From NCBI GenBank assembly GCA_016109435.1, contig JAEILR010000003.1, positions 1 to 64,000 of the forward strand: a stretch of DNA of 64,000 nt, read 5' to 3'. Source of the stretch: Methanomassiliicoccus sp. (lineage in GTDB: Archaea > Thermoplasmatota > Thermoplasmata > Methanomassiliicoccales > Methanomassiliicoccaceae). This document shows positions 8,533 to 17,858 of this stretch, one piece after another. Under the pieces are notes generated by a model. It made no database searches. It saw only the letters and a program-made list of their open reading frames with translations, and was not told the DNA's origin. Position numbers and translations under genes: made by a program. Numbering within the stretch: the stretch's first letter is position 1; every line of letters starts with the position of its first letter.

Positions 8533-8994
8533 ATGCGCCTGTGGAGCATCCATCCCCGCTATCTGGACCCTCCCGGGCTGGGAGGTCTGTGGCGGGAGGC
8601 CCTGCTGGCCCAGGGGGTCGTGGCAGGCCGGACCGCCGCATACCGGAACCACCCCCAGGCCAGGAGAGTGCTGGAACAGGCGGACCCCTGGGGAGCGGTC
8701 CATGACTACCTGGTGGGGGTGTGGGAGGAGGGCCATCGCCGTGGATATCGGTACGATAGGTCCCGCATCCTGCCCCATTCAGGACGATACGCCATGGAGG
8801 TCCCGCGGGGGCAGATGATGTACGAGGTCGAGCTCCTGCGCCTCAAGCTGGAGGGACGAAACCCCCAGTACCTCGACAGACTGCCACCTCCCGATAATGT
8901 CGCTCCCCATCCCAGCATCCAGGTGGTGGACGGCGGCATCGCCCGGTGGGAGCGGCCCAGAGAGGATGTCCTTCGGCGCATGGAAAGCAGGTAG
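8533..8994 (+). CDS. pyrimidine dimer DNA glycosylase homologue (Pyr_excise)
   Basis: The N-terminus MRLWSIHPRYLD and the GYRNHPQ-like segment (AAYRNHPQARR) match the family of phage T4 endonuclease V-like proteins annotated as pyrimidine dimer glycosylases. 153 aa. T4 DenV uses an N-terminal Thr amine and Glu23; here the Glu in GLWREALLAQ (about residue 22) sits in a similar place. Activity in this distant branch is unproven. It diverges from the glycosyltransferase gene across an 81-base gap. Confidence 0.7.
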   Translation: MRLWSIHPRYLDPPGLGGLWREALLAQGVVAGRTAAYRNHPQARRVLEQADPWGAVHDYLVGVWEEGHRRGYRYDRSRILPHSGRYAMEVPRGQMMYEVELLRLKLEGRNPQYLDRLPPPDNVAPHPSIQVVDGGIARWERPREDVLRRMESR

Positions 8995-9029
8995 AGGATG
9001 CATCGGCCGGGCGAGTCTGCGATGCGAGC

Positions 9030-10004
9030 TCAGACCTTCACGCGGCAGCCTTCTCGCATCGATCTCAGGGCCGCGGCGCATATGGACACGTTCTGCAGCG
9101 CGTTCCATCCGTCGCATTCCGACCTCCCGCCCTTCTCCGCGGCTTCGATGAAGCTCATCAGCTCCCTCTTCAGCGGCTCCTCCTTCCTGACGTACACCTG
9201 GTGGGTGTCCAGCTCGATAGGTATGGAGGCCATGTTGGAGGTGTCCACATGGTCCATGCGGGAGGTGGAGAACTGCAGGCTCTGGTCCATGTAGTCCATG
9301 ACCGCGTAGCCGTCGGAGCAGGTGATGGAGACCTTACGTACCTTCATGGGGGTGAGCCAGTTGACCTCCACCATGCCGGTGGAACCCCCGGCGGTCTGCA
9401 GCAAGAGGGTGGCGTGGTCCTCGAAGCGGTCGTTGGCCATCTTTCCTCCGAGAGCGTACACCGACTCGATGCTCTCACCGGTGAGATAGCGGATGACGTC
9501 CACGTCGTGGATGGCCAGGTCCATGATCACTCCCACGTCGCGGATGCGGAAAGGGTACGAGGACACCCGGCGGGAGGCGATGGACACCACCTTGCCGAAG
9601 CGGCCGGAGGCGATGGCGTCCTTGGTGGCGGCGACGACCGGATTGAAGCGCTCCACGAACCCGGAGGCGATGGTGACGCCCTTCCTCTCCGCCAGCTCGC
9701 ACAGCTCCCTGGCCTTCTCCACCTCCCCAGTGAACGGCTTCTCCACCAGCACCGAGCGGCCCTGGGAGATGGCCTTCGCCGCCGCGTCAAAATGATACTG
9801 GGTGGGGGTGCAGACGCTCACCGCGTCAACCTCCGCGATCATCGCGTCCATGTCCGAATACGGTTTGACGCCAAACCTCAGGGAGATCCTTCCCGCGGCC
9901 CCGGCGTCAACATCGAACACGCCGGCGAGGCATCCCATCTCCGAATAGATGCGGGCATGGTTCTGCCCCATCGAGCCGGTGCCGATCACTCCCACCCTAA
10001 GCAT
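9030..10004 (-). CDS. Gfo/Idh/MocA-family oxidoreductase, probable UDP-sugar 3-dehydrogenase
   Basis: NAD(P)-dependent sugar dehydrogenase of 324 aa. The Rossmann motif GVIGTGSMG is at residues 5-13, the catalytic EKP motif (LVEKPF) near residue 94, and the conserved DLAIHDVDVI segment near 175. In glycan clusters this subgroup often oxidises UDP-GlcNAc or UDP-GlcNAcA at C3. It diverges from the nucleotide-sugar 6-dehydrogenase across about 100 bases, which supports a UDP-aminosugar role. A second family member lies at 18950-19903, so the division of labour is unclear. Confidence 0.82.
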   Translation of the reverse strand: MLRVGVIGTGSMGQNHARIYSEMGCLAGVFDVDAGAAGRISLRFGVKPYSDMDAMIAEVDAVSVCTPTQYHFDAAAKAISQGRSVLVEKPFTGEVEKARELCELAERKGVTIASGFVERFNPVVAATKDAIASGRFGKVVSIASRRVSSYPFRIRDVGVIMDLAIHDVDVIRYLTGESIESVYALGGKMANDRFEDHATLLLQTAGGSTGMVEVNWLTPMKVRKVSITCSDGYAVMDYMDQSLQFSTSRMDHVDTSNMASIPIELDTHQVYVRKEEPLKRELMSFIEAAEKGGRSECDGWNALQNVSICAAALRSMREGCRVKV

Positions 10005-10105
10005 GCTGCGGGAAGCGCTGTCCTCGCTTCTAAACCTTTTCCAAGCTGTGCCAGCAGGACAACGGGCTCAAAACCCTTAAGTCCGGCGTCCCCGTTGATG
10101 GCGCC

Positions 10106-11407
10106 ATGAGCATCCGGTCGGTCGCGGTCGTCGGCGCGGGTTATGTCGGTCTGCCAGTCGCGTGCATGTTCGCCTCCAAGGGCATATCCACGCTGGCGGT
10201 GGACATCGACACGGCGCGCGTGGACAAGATCAACCGCGGCATCTCGCCCATCGAGGGAGAGGAGCCCGGACTGGCCGATCTCATCTCGACCGCTGTGAAC
10301 GGCGGGTCGCTCACCGCGACGACCGATTACGCTCGAACATCGGAGGCGGACGCCATCATCGTATGCGTGGACACGCCCATCGATGAGGGGACCAGGCAAC
10401 CGGTGCTCAAAATACTCAGATCGGCGACGAGGTCGGTGGCCGAGCACATGAGGCCCGGAGCGCTGGTATCCATCGAGTCGACGCTCCCCCCGCGCACCAT
10501 GCAGGACGTCGTGATCCCGATCCTGGAGGAGGCCAGCGGGATGAGGGTCGGGAGGGACTTCCTTCTGGTGCACTGCCCGGAGCGGGTCATGCCCGGCCGG
10601 CTGCTGAGGAACCTCTCCGAGTACGACAGGGTCCTGGGCGGTTATGACGGTGCATCGGTGGAGGCCGGGAAGGAGCTGTACTCGATAATCATGGGCGGAA
10701 AGCTGCACACCGCCGACCTTCTCCACGCTGAGATATCGAAGACCCTGGAGAACGCCTACCGGGACGTCCAGATCGCGTTCGCCAACGAAGTGGCGCTCGC
10801 CTGCGAGGAGCTCGGTGCGGACGCGTTCGAAGTTCGACGCCTCGTCAACACCTGCCCGTTCCGCGACATGCACATCCCCGGGGCCGGCGTGGGCGGTCAC
10901 TGCCTGCCGAAGGACTCGTGGCTGTTCGCTTCGTCATTGAAAGAGTTCGAACCGAAGATCATCACCACCGCTCGGGAAACGAACGAGCGCATGCCGGTGC
11001 ACATGGTCGAGCTGATCGAGAGAGGTCTTGCCGAAGCGGGCAGAGATCTCTCGAACTCCAAGATCACCATCCTCGGCCTGGCGTTCCTCCGCGACTCCGA
11101 CGACACGAGGCACTCGCCGGCCCTGACCATCATCGACCGGCTGCACGGCCGCGCCGAGCTTGTCGTCCACGACCCGTACGTGGCCAAGGAGTACCGCGCT
11201 CCCCTGCTGCGAAACCTCAATGACGCGGTCAAAGATTCGGACTGCATGGTGATCGTGACCGATCACTCCTGCTACAGGGGTCTCGATCTTGAGAGGGTTC
11301 GAAGCCTTATGCGGACGCCGGTGATCGTGGACGGAAGGAACCTGCTGTCGGCCGATGGATGCCGCTATGCGGGGTTCGTGTACCGGGGTATCGGGAAGGG
11401 AGCCTGA
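10106..11407 (+). CDS. UDP-N-acetylhexosamine 6-dehydrogenase (WecC/WbpA-like)
   Basis: UDP-sugar dehydrogenase that oxidises a UDP-HexNAc to its uronic acid in two NAD+-dependent steps. N-terminal Rossmann motif VVGAGYVGLP (residues 7-16), the VDTPI loop near 90, and the catalytic cysteine in GVGGHCLPKDSW (C266); C-terminal NAD/UDP-binding domain contains LGLAFLRDSDDTRHSP. 433 aa is normal. I cannot tell UDP-ManNAc from UDP-GlcNAc specificity by eye. With the genes at 17401-19903 it could feed a 2,3-diacetamido uronate pathway used in archaeal N-glycans. Confidence 0.86.
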   Translation: MSIRSVAVVGAGYVGLPVACMFASKGISTLAVDIDTARVDKINRGISPIEGEEPGLADLISTAVNGGSLTATTDYARTSEADAIIVCVDTPIDEGTRQPVLKILRSATRSVAEHMRPGALVSIESTLPPRTMQDVVIPILEEASGMRVGRDFLLVHCPERVMPGRLLRNLSEYDRVLGGYDGASVEAGKELYSIIMGGKLHTADLLHAEISKTLENAYRDVQIAFANEVALACEELGADAFEVRRLVNTCPFRDMHIPGAGVGGHCLPKDSWLFASSLKEFEPKIITTARETNERMPVHMVELIERGLAEAGRDLSNSKITILGLAFLRDSDDTRHSPALTIIDRLHGRAELVVHDPYVAKEYRAPLLRNLNDAVKDSDCMVIVTDHSCYRGLDLERVRSLMRTPVIVDGRNLLSADGCRYAGFVYRGIGKGA

Positions 11408-11441
11408 GGGGCGCGGGCTGAGTTAGTCTGAGATTAGGCGA

Positions 11442-11678
11442 TTAACAAAACGCATCATCGACGGCCATCTCGGCATCTCCAGGAGCGAGCGCCACATAGA
11501 TTGGGCGATCAAGTATTCCTTGCGGGAACACCTGGAACGCGTCCCCTATCTTCATCATCGTCTGTATGGCGCTCAGCACCGAGTTCGTTAGCTGACAGAT
11601 CAGCTTCACCCCGGCCCGATATACCATCGGCAAAGCGCAAGGGTCAAGCGGAGCATGCATACTCGTTTGTAACAGCAA
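11442..11678 (-). pseudogene. inverted fragment related to the C-terminus of the neighbouring giant protein
   Basis: The reverse frame contains MVYRAGVKLICQLTNSV... followed by SAIQ and DAFQVF (codons within 11526-11627). It aligns with residues about 1643-1678 of the 1751-aa protein encoded at 11870-17125 (MMYQAGVRLISTITNAY, then SVIR and DAFEAF): the Y-AGV-LI---TN---S-I-----DAF pattern is kept. The rest of this 78-codon frame does not match and lacks a clear start or domain. I read it as a decayed piece of a second copy, in opposite orientation. Confidence 0.6.
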
Positions 11679-11821
11679 GCATCAACCTCTCGACTATTCT
11701 CTGAGGTCTTATCGAGCCGATCCTTCCTATTGAGCGACGCTCGCTTCCGCCCTTTCTTCGACCATTGATATCAAATCAGATATAGTTAATATTATCGTTC
11801 TTATATGATTAGATAAAAATA

Positions 11822-11864
11822 ATTTTATATTCCTGATAACCGGATTCCAAAATCGGAAGAAGGA
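11822..11864 (+). promoter_or_regulatory. TATA box and ribosome site for the giant secreted protein
   Basis: ATTTTATAT at 11822-11830 lies in a strongly AT-rich stretch (11740-11835). GGAAGAAGGA at 11855-11864 is a good Shine-Dalgarno site five bases before the ATG at 11870. Confidence 0.6.
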
Positions 11865-11869
11865 TAGAA

Positions 11870-14800
11870 ATGGTTTCCATCACCGGAAAGTTGTTCGCCG
11901 TAGCGTGCGTGCTGGCCCTGCTGTTGACCGTGTTCCAAGCGTCGATCGACGCGGCCGCTGGTGAGGCAGGAACTATCGAAGAGATCTCATCGTTAGATGT
12001 CCCGGCCAAGCGCCTCACCATGTCCGAATCTTCAGCTCACGACTCTGAGGTCGTGACCTCCGGAGCGTTCACTCACCTTGTTTGGATCGACTCATCGAAC
12101 GGCGGCGATACGGTGCTCTGGAAGAGAACGAACGGCGACGGCACTTACACCTCGACCGAATCACTGTCCCAGCGCTTAGAGAGCATTGTCGGCATCGATA
12201 TCTCGGCGGACGACGAGGCCGTCGTCGTCGCTTACTTGGCAATGTCGAACGGCACCGCGTCCGCGTATGTGGTGTGCTCGTCCGATAACGGTCAGAGCTG
12301 GGGTAACAACTATCTTCTGGGAGAGGGCAGTGCTGTCTCGGCCTCTGTGATCGACGATCGCGCATACGTCTGCATGGCGACCACGATCGAAGGAAACGAC
12401 ACCACTGCAGTGATTGGGGCCGACATAGAAAGCGGTACACCATCGAACGCCAGCATGCTCATCGCACTGCCGTTTTCAGCGGCGTTCGTCGATGTGCTCG
12501 GCGACGAAACGGGAGTGCACTACGCCGCGGCATCGTCGAGTGTGGCGATCTACGGCCACATCGGCAACGAACTTTCGCAGCCGGTGATGATCCACGGGCA
12601 ATCCGAGGGGGAGATAGCCGACATCAAACTGATGTCCCTTGATGGGGTCGCTTCGGTGCTCATCGCCTCCGACCTTCCAACGTGCTCCCTGATATTCCTG
12701 GCCGAGAGCTTCGATGGTCCTACGCACTGGTCGGAAAGGATCCTGGCGAGCGGAGAGGGTCCGATCTTCGATCTTAGCTATGTCGATAACGGTGCCGTGA
12801 AGATCGTCTCCTGGTGCAGCGGCACAGGCGCGGTCCAGGCCCTCGAACTGGGCGGAGAGGTCCGTCAGTGGACCATCGTCAACGGTACCGCATCGTCGGC
12901 ATCAGTGTTCCTCGAAGGCGACGGCATCTCCTGCGTGTGGTCCGAGGACCGCGGCGACGGCCTGGAGCTGTACACTATATCCCACGTCCAGTTCCGTGCT
13001 ACTTCGTTCGGCGAACTGCTGAGCTACGCCGCCTCGCTCGACGAGGTGGTCTTCCGGCCTGATGTCCATGACGCGAAGGAGCATTTCCTTGACGATCTCG
13101 AGGCCATCGGAACGAGCATATTCCTCGGCGACACCGAAGGAGCGGAAGAAGGCATCGTCCATGTCATGGAGCACATCGACGGTTTCATCGTGCTCTCGCA
13201 GAGCGATGATCTCGTTCTATCGACGGCCATCAGCGAGAACATCTTCGGAAAGCTGCAGGCCGTCAGGAACGAGATCCGGACCGTCGGCCTCACGGCGGAC
13301 CCGTTCGAGGCATGGAAGATATCTCCGGCGGCGGTCCGCGCCGCCGTTCCGCCGATGCCCGCCTTCGATGAGGGCATGTCCCCTGCTTTCGGGGGCATGA
13401 CCATGTCCGTCAACGGCGAGGAGGGCGGGGACGCCCCCGGCGAGCTGGCGAACGCGGTCATGGTGGAAACCGGACGGTTCACCGGCTCGGTGAGCGGCTC
13501 GGACACCACGGACTGCTTCAAGTTCAGAGTGTACAACCCTCCGTACCACAACCAGATGATCTACATCGACCTGGACGTTCCGAGCGGTTTTGACATCGAT
13601 ATGAAGCTGTACACCCCGTCCGGGGCGCTGGTACGGACCGCGGAGCTGGGGACGGGCATCGATGAGCACATCGAGTACCTGACCTCGGCGGAAGGCTACC
13701 ACGTGGTCCAGATCTACTGGTATTCGGGCAGCGGGACCGCGAACTACGAGTGCGAGGTGAAGGTCGCCGGAGGCTTGGACTATTTCATGCTGGATGTCGG
13801 GGAGAGCAGCGACACCAACGTCGTCCTGCCCGGGCTGTCGATCAAGGACGGCAGCGGATGGAGCACGCCATCTTCATCACAGCGTAACGGTGCCGAGAAC
13901 TCGACCATCCTTCTGAACCTGTTCTCCTCTTCATACCAGGACAACACCTCGTACCTCGTCGGGTTCCGGTACTACTCTTCTTATGACGTCACCGTCTCCG
14001 TTTACAACGGAGGAGGCTGGGTGAACATCGGAACGCTGCCCGGGAAGTCTTCCTTATGGACCGCCAATCTCGTCGTTCCGAGCGAGCATTTCTACGACTC
14101 TCTTCCGGATACCATGGGCATGAACGTCATGCTCCGGTTCTCCAAGCAGATCTCCTTGGACTACGTGGACGCCGTTGGGTACTCCTACACCACCGGCGCC
14201 GCTCCGGGCGGGGCGTACCACAACCCCGGGGTTAGCTTCGAATCTGGATGGAGCTTCGACGGGGCGGTGGCCAATGGCACCTCCGGAGCGACGATCCTCG
14301 TCAACGTCCCGGTGCAGACGATGGTGTTCTCACTGGAGATCGCCTATTCCGATGCTACGGAATACATCGAGGTGCAGCAGCTTACCTCTTCCGGTTACGT
14401 GTCGATCGGGAACCTGTACCGCTGGGGCGGCTCGGCGGTGATATCGCTCAAGCGCGATCTGTACCACGACACCGATGCCTCCGCTCCCGGCTACAACATC
14501 CGGCTGAAGTTCGTCTCCTCGATAACCAACGTCACCTCGGTGACCATGCGGCCGTGCGACCTGTACACCATCGTCGGCGGGGTTTACGACGACAGCGGCC
14601 GATACCGGAACCCGGGAGTCAACATATACAACAACGGCCACTGGTCGTCGTCCTTGTCGGACGGCGGACGAAGCTATCGCTCCACGCTGGACGGCAGCGC
14701 CACCTTCTTCGTGAACGGCCCTGTCTCCGGCAACTTCCACGAGCTCGAGCTGGTGTATCGGTCAGCGAGTTCGTTCACGGTGTCGCAGTGGACCGGTTCC

Positions 14801-17125
14801 TCGTTCGTCGCTGTTCACGATGTTCCGGCGAGCGCGTCGTGGACGACCGCGTCGTTCCGCACGAGTTCGAACTTCGTCGACTACATGTGGAGCACCCAGC
14901 TGAATGTCCTCTTCCGGATCGGCACAGCTTCGGTCTCGGTCGCAGAGATCCACCTGCTCATCGACAGCGATAACGACGGCTCGGTCGACCGCATGGAAGC
15001 GGACCGCAGCGCCGGCCGGTACCTCGATCCGTTCTCCAAGGACACCGACTCTGACGGCATCGATGATATCGACGAGGGCTACTTCGGAACGGTCTACGGC
15101 CACACCAGCCCGTGGGACCCCGACACCGATAACGACGGCCTGCTGGACGGAGCTGAACGATGGTCGCAGAGCTGGTCCACCGACAAGTTCTACAAGGTGC
15201 CGAACGGCTCTTGGACCGACCGAGCGGTGATGGCCATAACCGTACCTTCCATCCCGAGCTCGGTGGAGATCACCGCAGTCAGGGTGCACGTCGGAGTCAT
15301 CACCGACCGCGCCGAGGATATCGAGATATGGATGTACAAGGTCGGCTCCGGACTGCCTAACCTGTGCCTCTATGACAACTGGAATACTGGAGCGAACGTG
15401 TTCGAGACCTATGTTCCGCTCTCGCCGCACTATACGATGTCTCTGTACTATCAGGGAGGCACCTTCGAGTTCATGGTTGCCGATCTGAACTCCGCCGGAT
15501 CGGACGGTCAGGTGCAGTATATTACATTGGTGATCGAGGGACGGACGGACCCGCTGGACAGAGACACTGATGACGACGGCATCTGGGACGGGGAAGAGGT
15601 GAACCTAGGCAATGACGGCTGGATCACCAACCCGACACTAAGAGATACCGATGATGATGGGATTTTGGATCTCAGTGAAATCATATGCGTCACGCCGTGC
15701 GGCAGGCCTCTTGACCCTACATCCGTAGATACCGACGGGGACGGCTTCAAGGACAACGTGGACAAATACCTCGGGGACATGATGCTGCACGTAAACATCA
15801 ACTGGCTCAACTTGTGGGAGAGCATCAACACTGGCAATAAGCACAATATCTTCTTCGTCTTGACCTATTACGACGATATCACCGATACAACGGTCTCTCT
15901 ATCCACCGAACGCCTGATCGACGTGTGGACTCACGAGGGCCGGTACTTCAACTTCAACTATTACATTTCTGTGGACGATACCGGGACGAGCAAGAACTTC
16001 AAGTTCATGGCGGTGGCCGATAACGCCGGCACGATTGGTGACGATATCCTTCTTGATTGCGAGGCAACCGGGGTCGACACCTGCGAATATTATCTGACAT
16101 GTAACTATACCGATGGGAGAACCGACTTCGCCGCCAAGGCCGAGCTCTATGGCGGCAGTGACTGGAACTCCGAATGCGAGGTCCGTTTTTACATTGAACC
16201 GGTGATCGCTCCGAAGAGCAACCTCATCATCGTCAACTCGACCGAGGAGAACAGCGACCTCTACGTTGTATACCGGAGCATCTACCCCGACTACCGCTAC
16301 ACTGCCGATGGGCAGGTGTACATGCTGTACATCACCGTGCCGGGCAACAGCGCGCACTTCTCCCCTGGGGTAAATACCATCATCGTGCCCCGCTACTTGG
16401 CGCTCGAATCGAAGTTCAGCGATGTACTGACCTCGAACCCTTCGGGGAGCGAGCTGTCCGGCGGGCAGTTCTATTCCACCGATGGTTCACAGGCTTTCAG
16501 CTCCGGGCACATCGTTGCGGTGTTCGAGAAGACGATGAGCAATTACGCGGCGGAGGAACTACTGGGGGAACTGACGCACAATTCGACGAACGCGCAAATC
16601 GCCAACACAGTTCAAGTGAGCGGGGAGGCGTTATACCGCCTCCATCTCCCGGCCGACATGCAGTCCCGGATACCATACAATATCCAATCATCGGAGATTG
16701 GGGAGCCGTATGACTTCCTGACCGTCGGCGAGGTCCTCGAGTTCGTCTTCGATTGCCTGGTCTGGATCGGCACCACGCTCTACAACCTCGCCGACATGAT
16801 GTACCAGGCCGGGGTCAGGCTGATCAGCACCATCACGAACGCCTACATATCGGTGATACGGACGGCGGTCGACAAGATCGTCGACGCCTTCGAGGCGTTC
16901 GTGACGTGGGCGGTGGAGTTCATAGAAAGCGTTATCGATACTGTACTTGGTCCGATAATAGATGAGATTCAGCTGGCGATCGACGATTATGGTCAAGGAG
17001 CGGTCAGCGCCCTTGCCAGGGCGGAAAGCGACTACGAGGCCTTCGGAAGCGTCAAGGCATCGACCATTTCCTCGTTCTCCAACGCCCTCGGTGGAAGTTT
17101 GTACCAGATCATAATCGCTTTGTAA
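11870..17125 (+). CDS. giant secreted/surface protein with PPC-like, beta-sandwich and TSP3 repeats
   Basis: A 1751-residue protein with an N-terminal signal peptide (hydrophobic core about residues 6-24). Residues 30-500 resemble a beta-propeller-type exoprotein region. About 521-634 is a PPC-like (pre-peptidase C-terminal) domain. About 634-1030 holds tandem beta-sandwich modules that resemble one another. Thrombospondin type 3/calcium-binding repeats lie at about 1031-1096 and 1225-1301 (DTDSDGIDD, DTDNDGLLDG, DTDDDGIWDG, DTDDDGILDL, DTDGDGFKDN), separated by a P-domain-like sandwich. The last ~135 residues are predicted amphipathic helices, not a sortase or PGF-type anchor. Likely an extracellular calcium-binding surface protein; function unknown. 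It interrupts an aminosugar-biosynthesis region. Confidence 0.85.
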   Translation: MVSITGKLFAVACVLALLLTVFQASIDAAAGEAGTIEEISSLDVPAKRLTMSESSAHDSEVVTSGAFTHLVWIDSSNGGDTVLWKRTNGDGTYTSTESLSQRLESIVGIDISADDEAVVVAYLAMSNGTASAYVVCSSDNGQSWGNNYLLGEGSAVSASVIDDRAYVCMATTIEGNDTTAVIGADIESGTPSNASMLIALPFSAAFVDVLGDETGVHYAAASSSVAIYGHIGNELSQPVMIHGQSEGEIADIKLMSLDGVASVLIASDLPTCSLIFLAESFDGPTHWSERILASGEGPIFDLSYVDNGAVKIVSWCSGTGAVQALELGGEVRQWTIVNGTASSASVFLEGDGISCVWSEDRGDGLELYTISHVQFRATSFGELLSYAASLDEVVFRPDVHDAKEHFLDDLEAIGTSIFLGDTEGAEEGIVHVMEHIDGFIVLSQSDDLVLSTAISENIFGKLQAVRNEIRTVGLTADPFEAWKISPAAVRAAVPPMPAFDEGMSPAFGGMTMSVNGEEGGDAPGELANAVMVETGRFTGSVSGSDTTDCFKFRVYNPPYHNQMIYIDLDVPSGFDIDMKLYTPSGALVRTAELGTGIDEHIEYLTSAEGYHVVQIYWYSGSGTANYECEVKVAGGLDYFMLDVGESSDTNVVLPGLSIKDGSGWSTPSSSQRNGAENSTILLNLFSSSYQDNTSYLVGFRYYSSYDVTVSVYNGGGWVNIGTLPGKSSLWTANLVVPSEHFYDSLPDTMGMNVMLRFSKQISLDYVDAVGYSYTTGAAPGGAYHNPGVSFESGWSFDGAVANGTSGATILVNVPVQTMVFSLEIAYSDATEYIEVQQLTSSGYVSIGNLYRWGGSAVISLKRDLYHDTDASAPGYNIRLKFVSSITNVTSVTMRPCDLYTIVGGVYDDSGRYRNPGVNIYNNGHWSSSLSDGGRSYRSTLDGSATFFVNGPVSGNFHELELVYRSASSFTVSQWTGSSFVAVHDVPASASWTTASFRTSSNFVDYMWSTQLNVLFRIGTASVSVAEIHLLIDSDNDGSVDRMEADRSAGRYLDPFSKDTDSDGIDDIDEGYFGTVYGHTSPWDPDTDNDGLLDGAERWSQSWSTDKFYKVPNGSWTDRAVMAITVPSIPSSVEITAVRVHVGVITDRAEDIEIWMYKVGSGLPNLCLYDNWNTGANVFETYVPLSPHYTMSLYYQGGTFEFMVADLNSAGSDGQVQYITLVIEGRTDPLDRDTDDDGIWDGEEVNLGNDGWITNPTLRDTDDDGILDLSEIICVTPCGRPLDPTSVDTDGDGFKDNVDKYLGDMMLHVNINWLNLWESINTGNKHNIFFVLTYYDDITDTTVSLSTERLIDVWTHEGRYFNFNYYISVDDTGTSKNFKFMAVADNAGTIGDDILLDCEATGVDTCEYYLTCNYTDGRTDFAAKAELYGGSDWNSECEVRFYIEPVIAPKSNLIIVNSTEENSDLYVVYRSIYPDYRYTADGQVYMLYITVPGNSAHFSPGVNTIIVPRYLALESKFSDVLTSNPSGSELSGGQFYSTDGSQAFSSGHIVAVFEKTMSNYAAEELLGELTHNSTNAQIANTVQVSGEALYRLHLPADMQSRIPYNIQSSEIGEPYDFLTVGEVLEFVFDCLVWIGTTLYNLADMMYQAGVRLISTITNAYISVIRTAVDKIVDAFEAFVTWAVEFIESVIDTVLGPIIDEIQLAIDDYGQGAVSALARAESDYEAFGSVKASTISSFSNALGGSLYQIIIAL

Positions 17126-17400
17126 GTGCCGGTGGCCGCATCCTTGCTGTAGTATGGCCATGGTGTGTGGCCCCATCGGATGCGGATATCGGGCATTCCT
17201 GAAGCAGCATCTTTTTGTCCGTAGATGGTCGATAGGGCAGCGTTAATCCCTACTTAGTAGGTCCGGTGCCCATAGTTCGCAGATCACGGAACACGAGAAG
17301 TTGATGGATGGCCGCTATTAACACGGACAAGCAATCGTCCAATGGTCGGCTGCGATCAACCACCAAATGTTTATTGGCAAATAGATGTTACGCAGGCCAG
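17126..17400. other. intergenic region upstream of the LbH acetyltransferase
   Basis: No gene with a recognisable motif. A T-run (CTTTTTG, about 17210) could end the giant-protein message. TTTATTGGCAAAT near 17370-17382 is a TATA-like box about 20-30 bases before the ATG at 17401. A frame from 17308 would extend the acetyltransferase by 31 residues of unconvincing sequence. Confidence 0.4.
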
Positions 17401-17853
17401 ATGAAGCTCTTGGCCAAGTATTACCTGATAAATGATTGCGAGATCGGAGAGGACACTATCGTCCGCGATTTCGTCAACTTATACGGGTGCAAGATCGGCC
17501 GAGAGTGCAGGATCGCCGCCTATGTCGAGATCCAGCGCGGCGTGGTCATCGGTGACCGAGTGAAGGTGGAAGCCTTCGCCTTCATCCCTTCGGGCGTCAC
17601 CATCGAGGACGAGGTCTTCATCGGACCGCGGGCGACGTTCACCAACGACCTCCATCCCCGGGCGGTGGGGGACTGGGAGATCATCCCCACCCTGGTCAAG
17701 AAAGGGGCCTCCATCGGCGCCGGCGCGGTCATCGTATGCGGCGTGACGATAGGCGAGAACGCCATGGTGGGCGCCGGCGCGGTGGTCACCAGGGACGTGC
17801 CCCCGGGAGCGGTGGTGGCCGGCAACCCGGCCCGCGAGATCAAGAGGAAGTGA
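17401..17853 (+). CDS. left-handed beta-helix acetyltransferase (WbpD/WlbB-like)
   Basis: Hexapeptide-repeat transferase of 150 aa. Repeats such as CEIGEDTIVRDFVNLYG, GVTIEDEVFIGPRATF and GASIGAGAVIVCGVTIGENAMVGAGAVV run through the whole chain and end in VVAGNPAREIKRK. This matches UDP-2-acetamido-3-amino-uronate N-acetyltransferases, which acetylate the 3-amino group made by the next gene's product. The ATG at 17401 follows a TATA-like box. Five bases separate it from the aminotransferase gene. Confidence 0.83.
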   Translation: MKLLAKYYLINDCEIGEDTIVRDFVNLYGCKIGRECRIAAYVEIQRGVVIGDRVKVEAFAFIPSGVTIEDEVFIGPRATFTNDLHPRAVGDWEIIPTLVKKGASIGAGAVIVCGVTIGENAMVGAGAVVTRDVPPGAVVAGNPAREIKRK

Positions 17854-17858
17854 GCAAG

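Noticed and set aside
11870-17125. The giant protein as a protease because of its PPC-like domain.
   Set aside because: No catalytic motif (Ser, Cys or metallo-protease) is visible; PPC domains also occur in non-enzymatic exoproteins.
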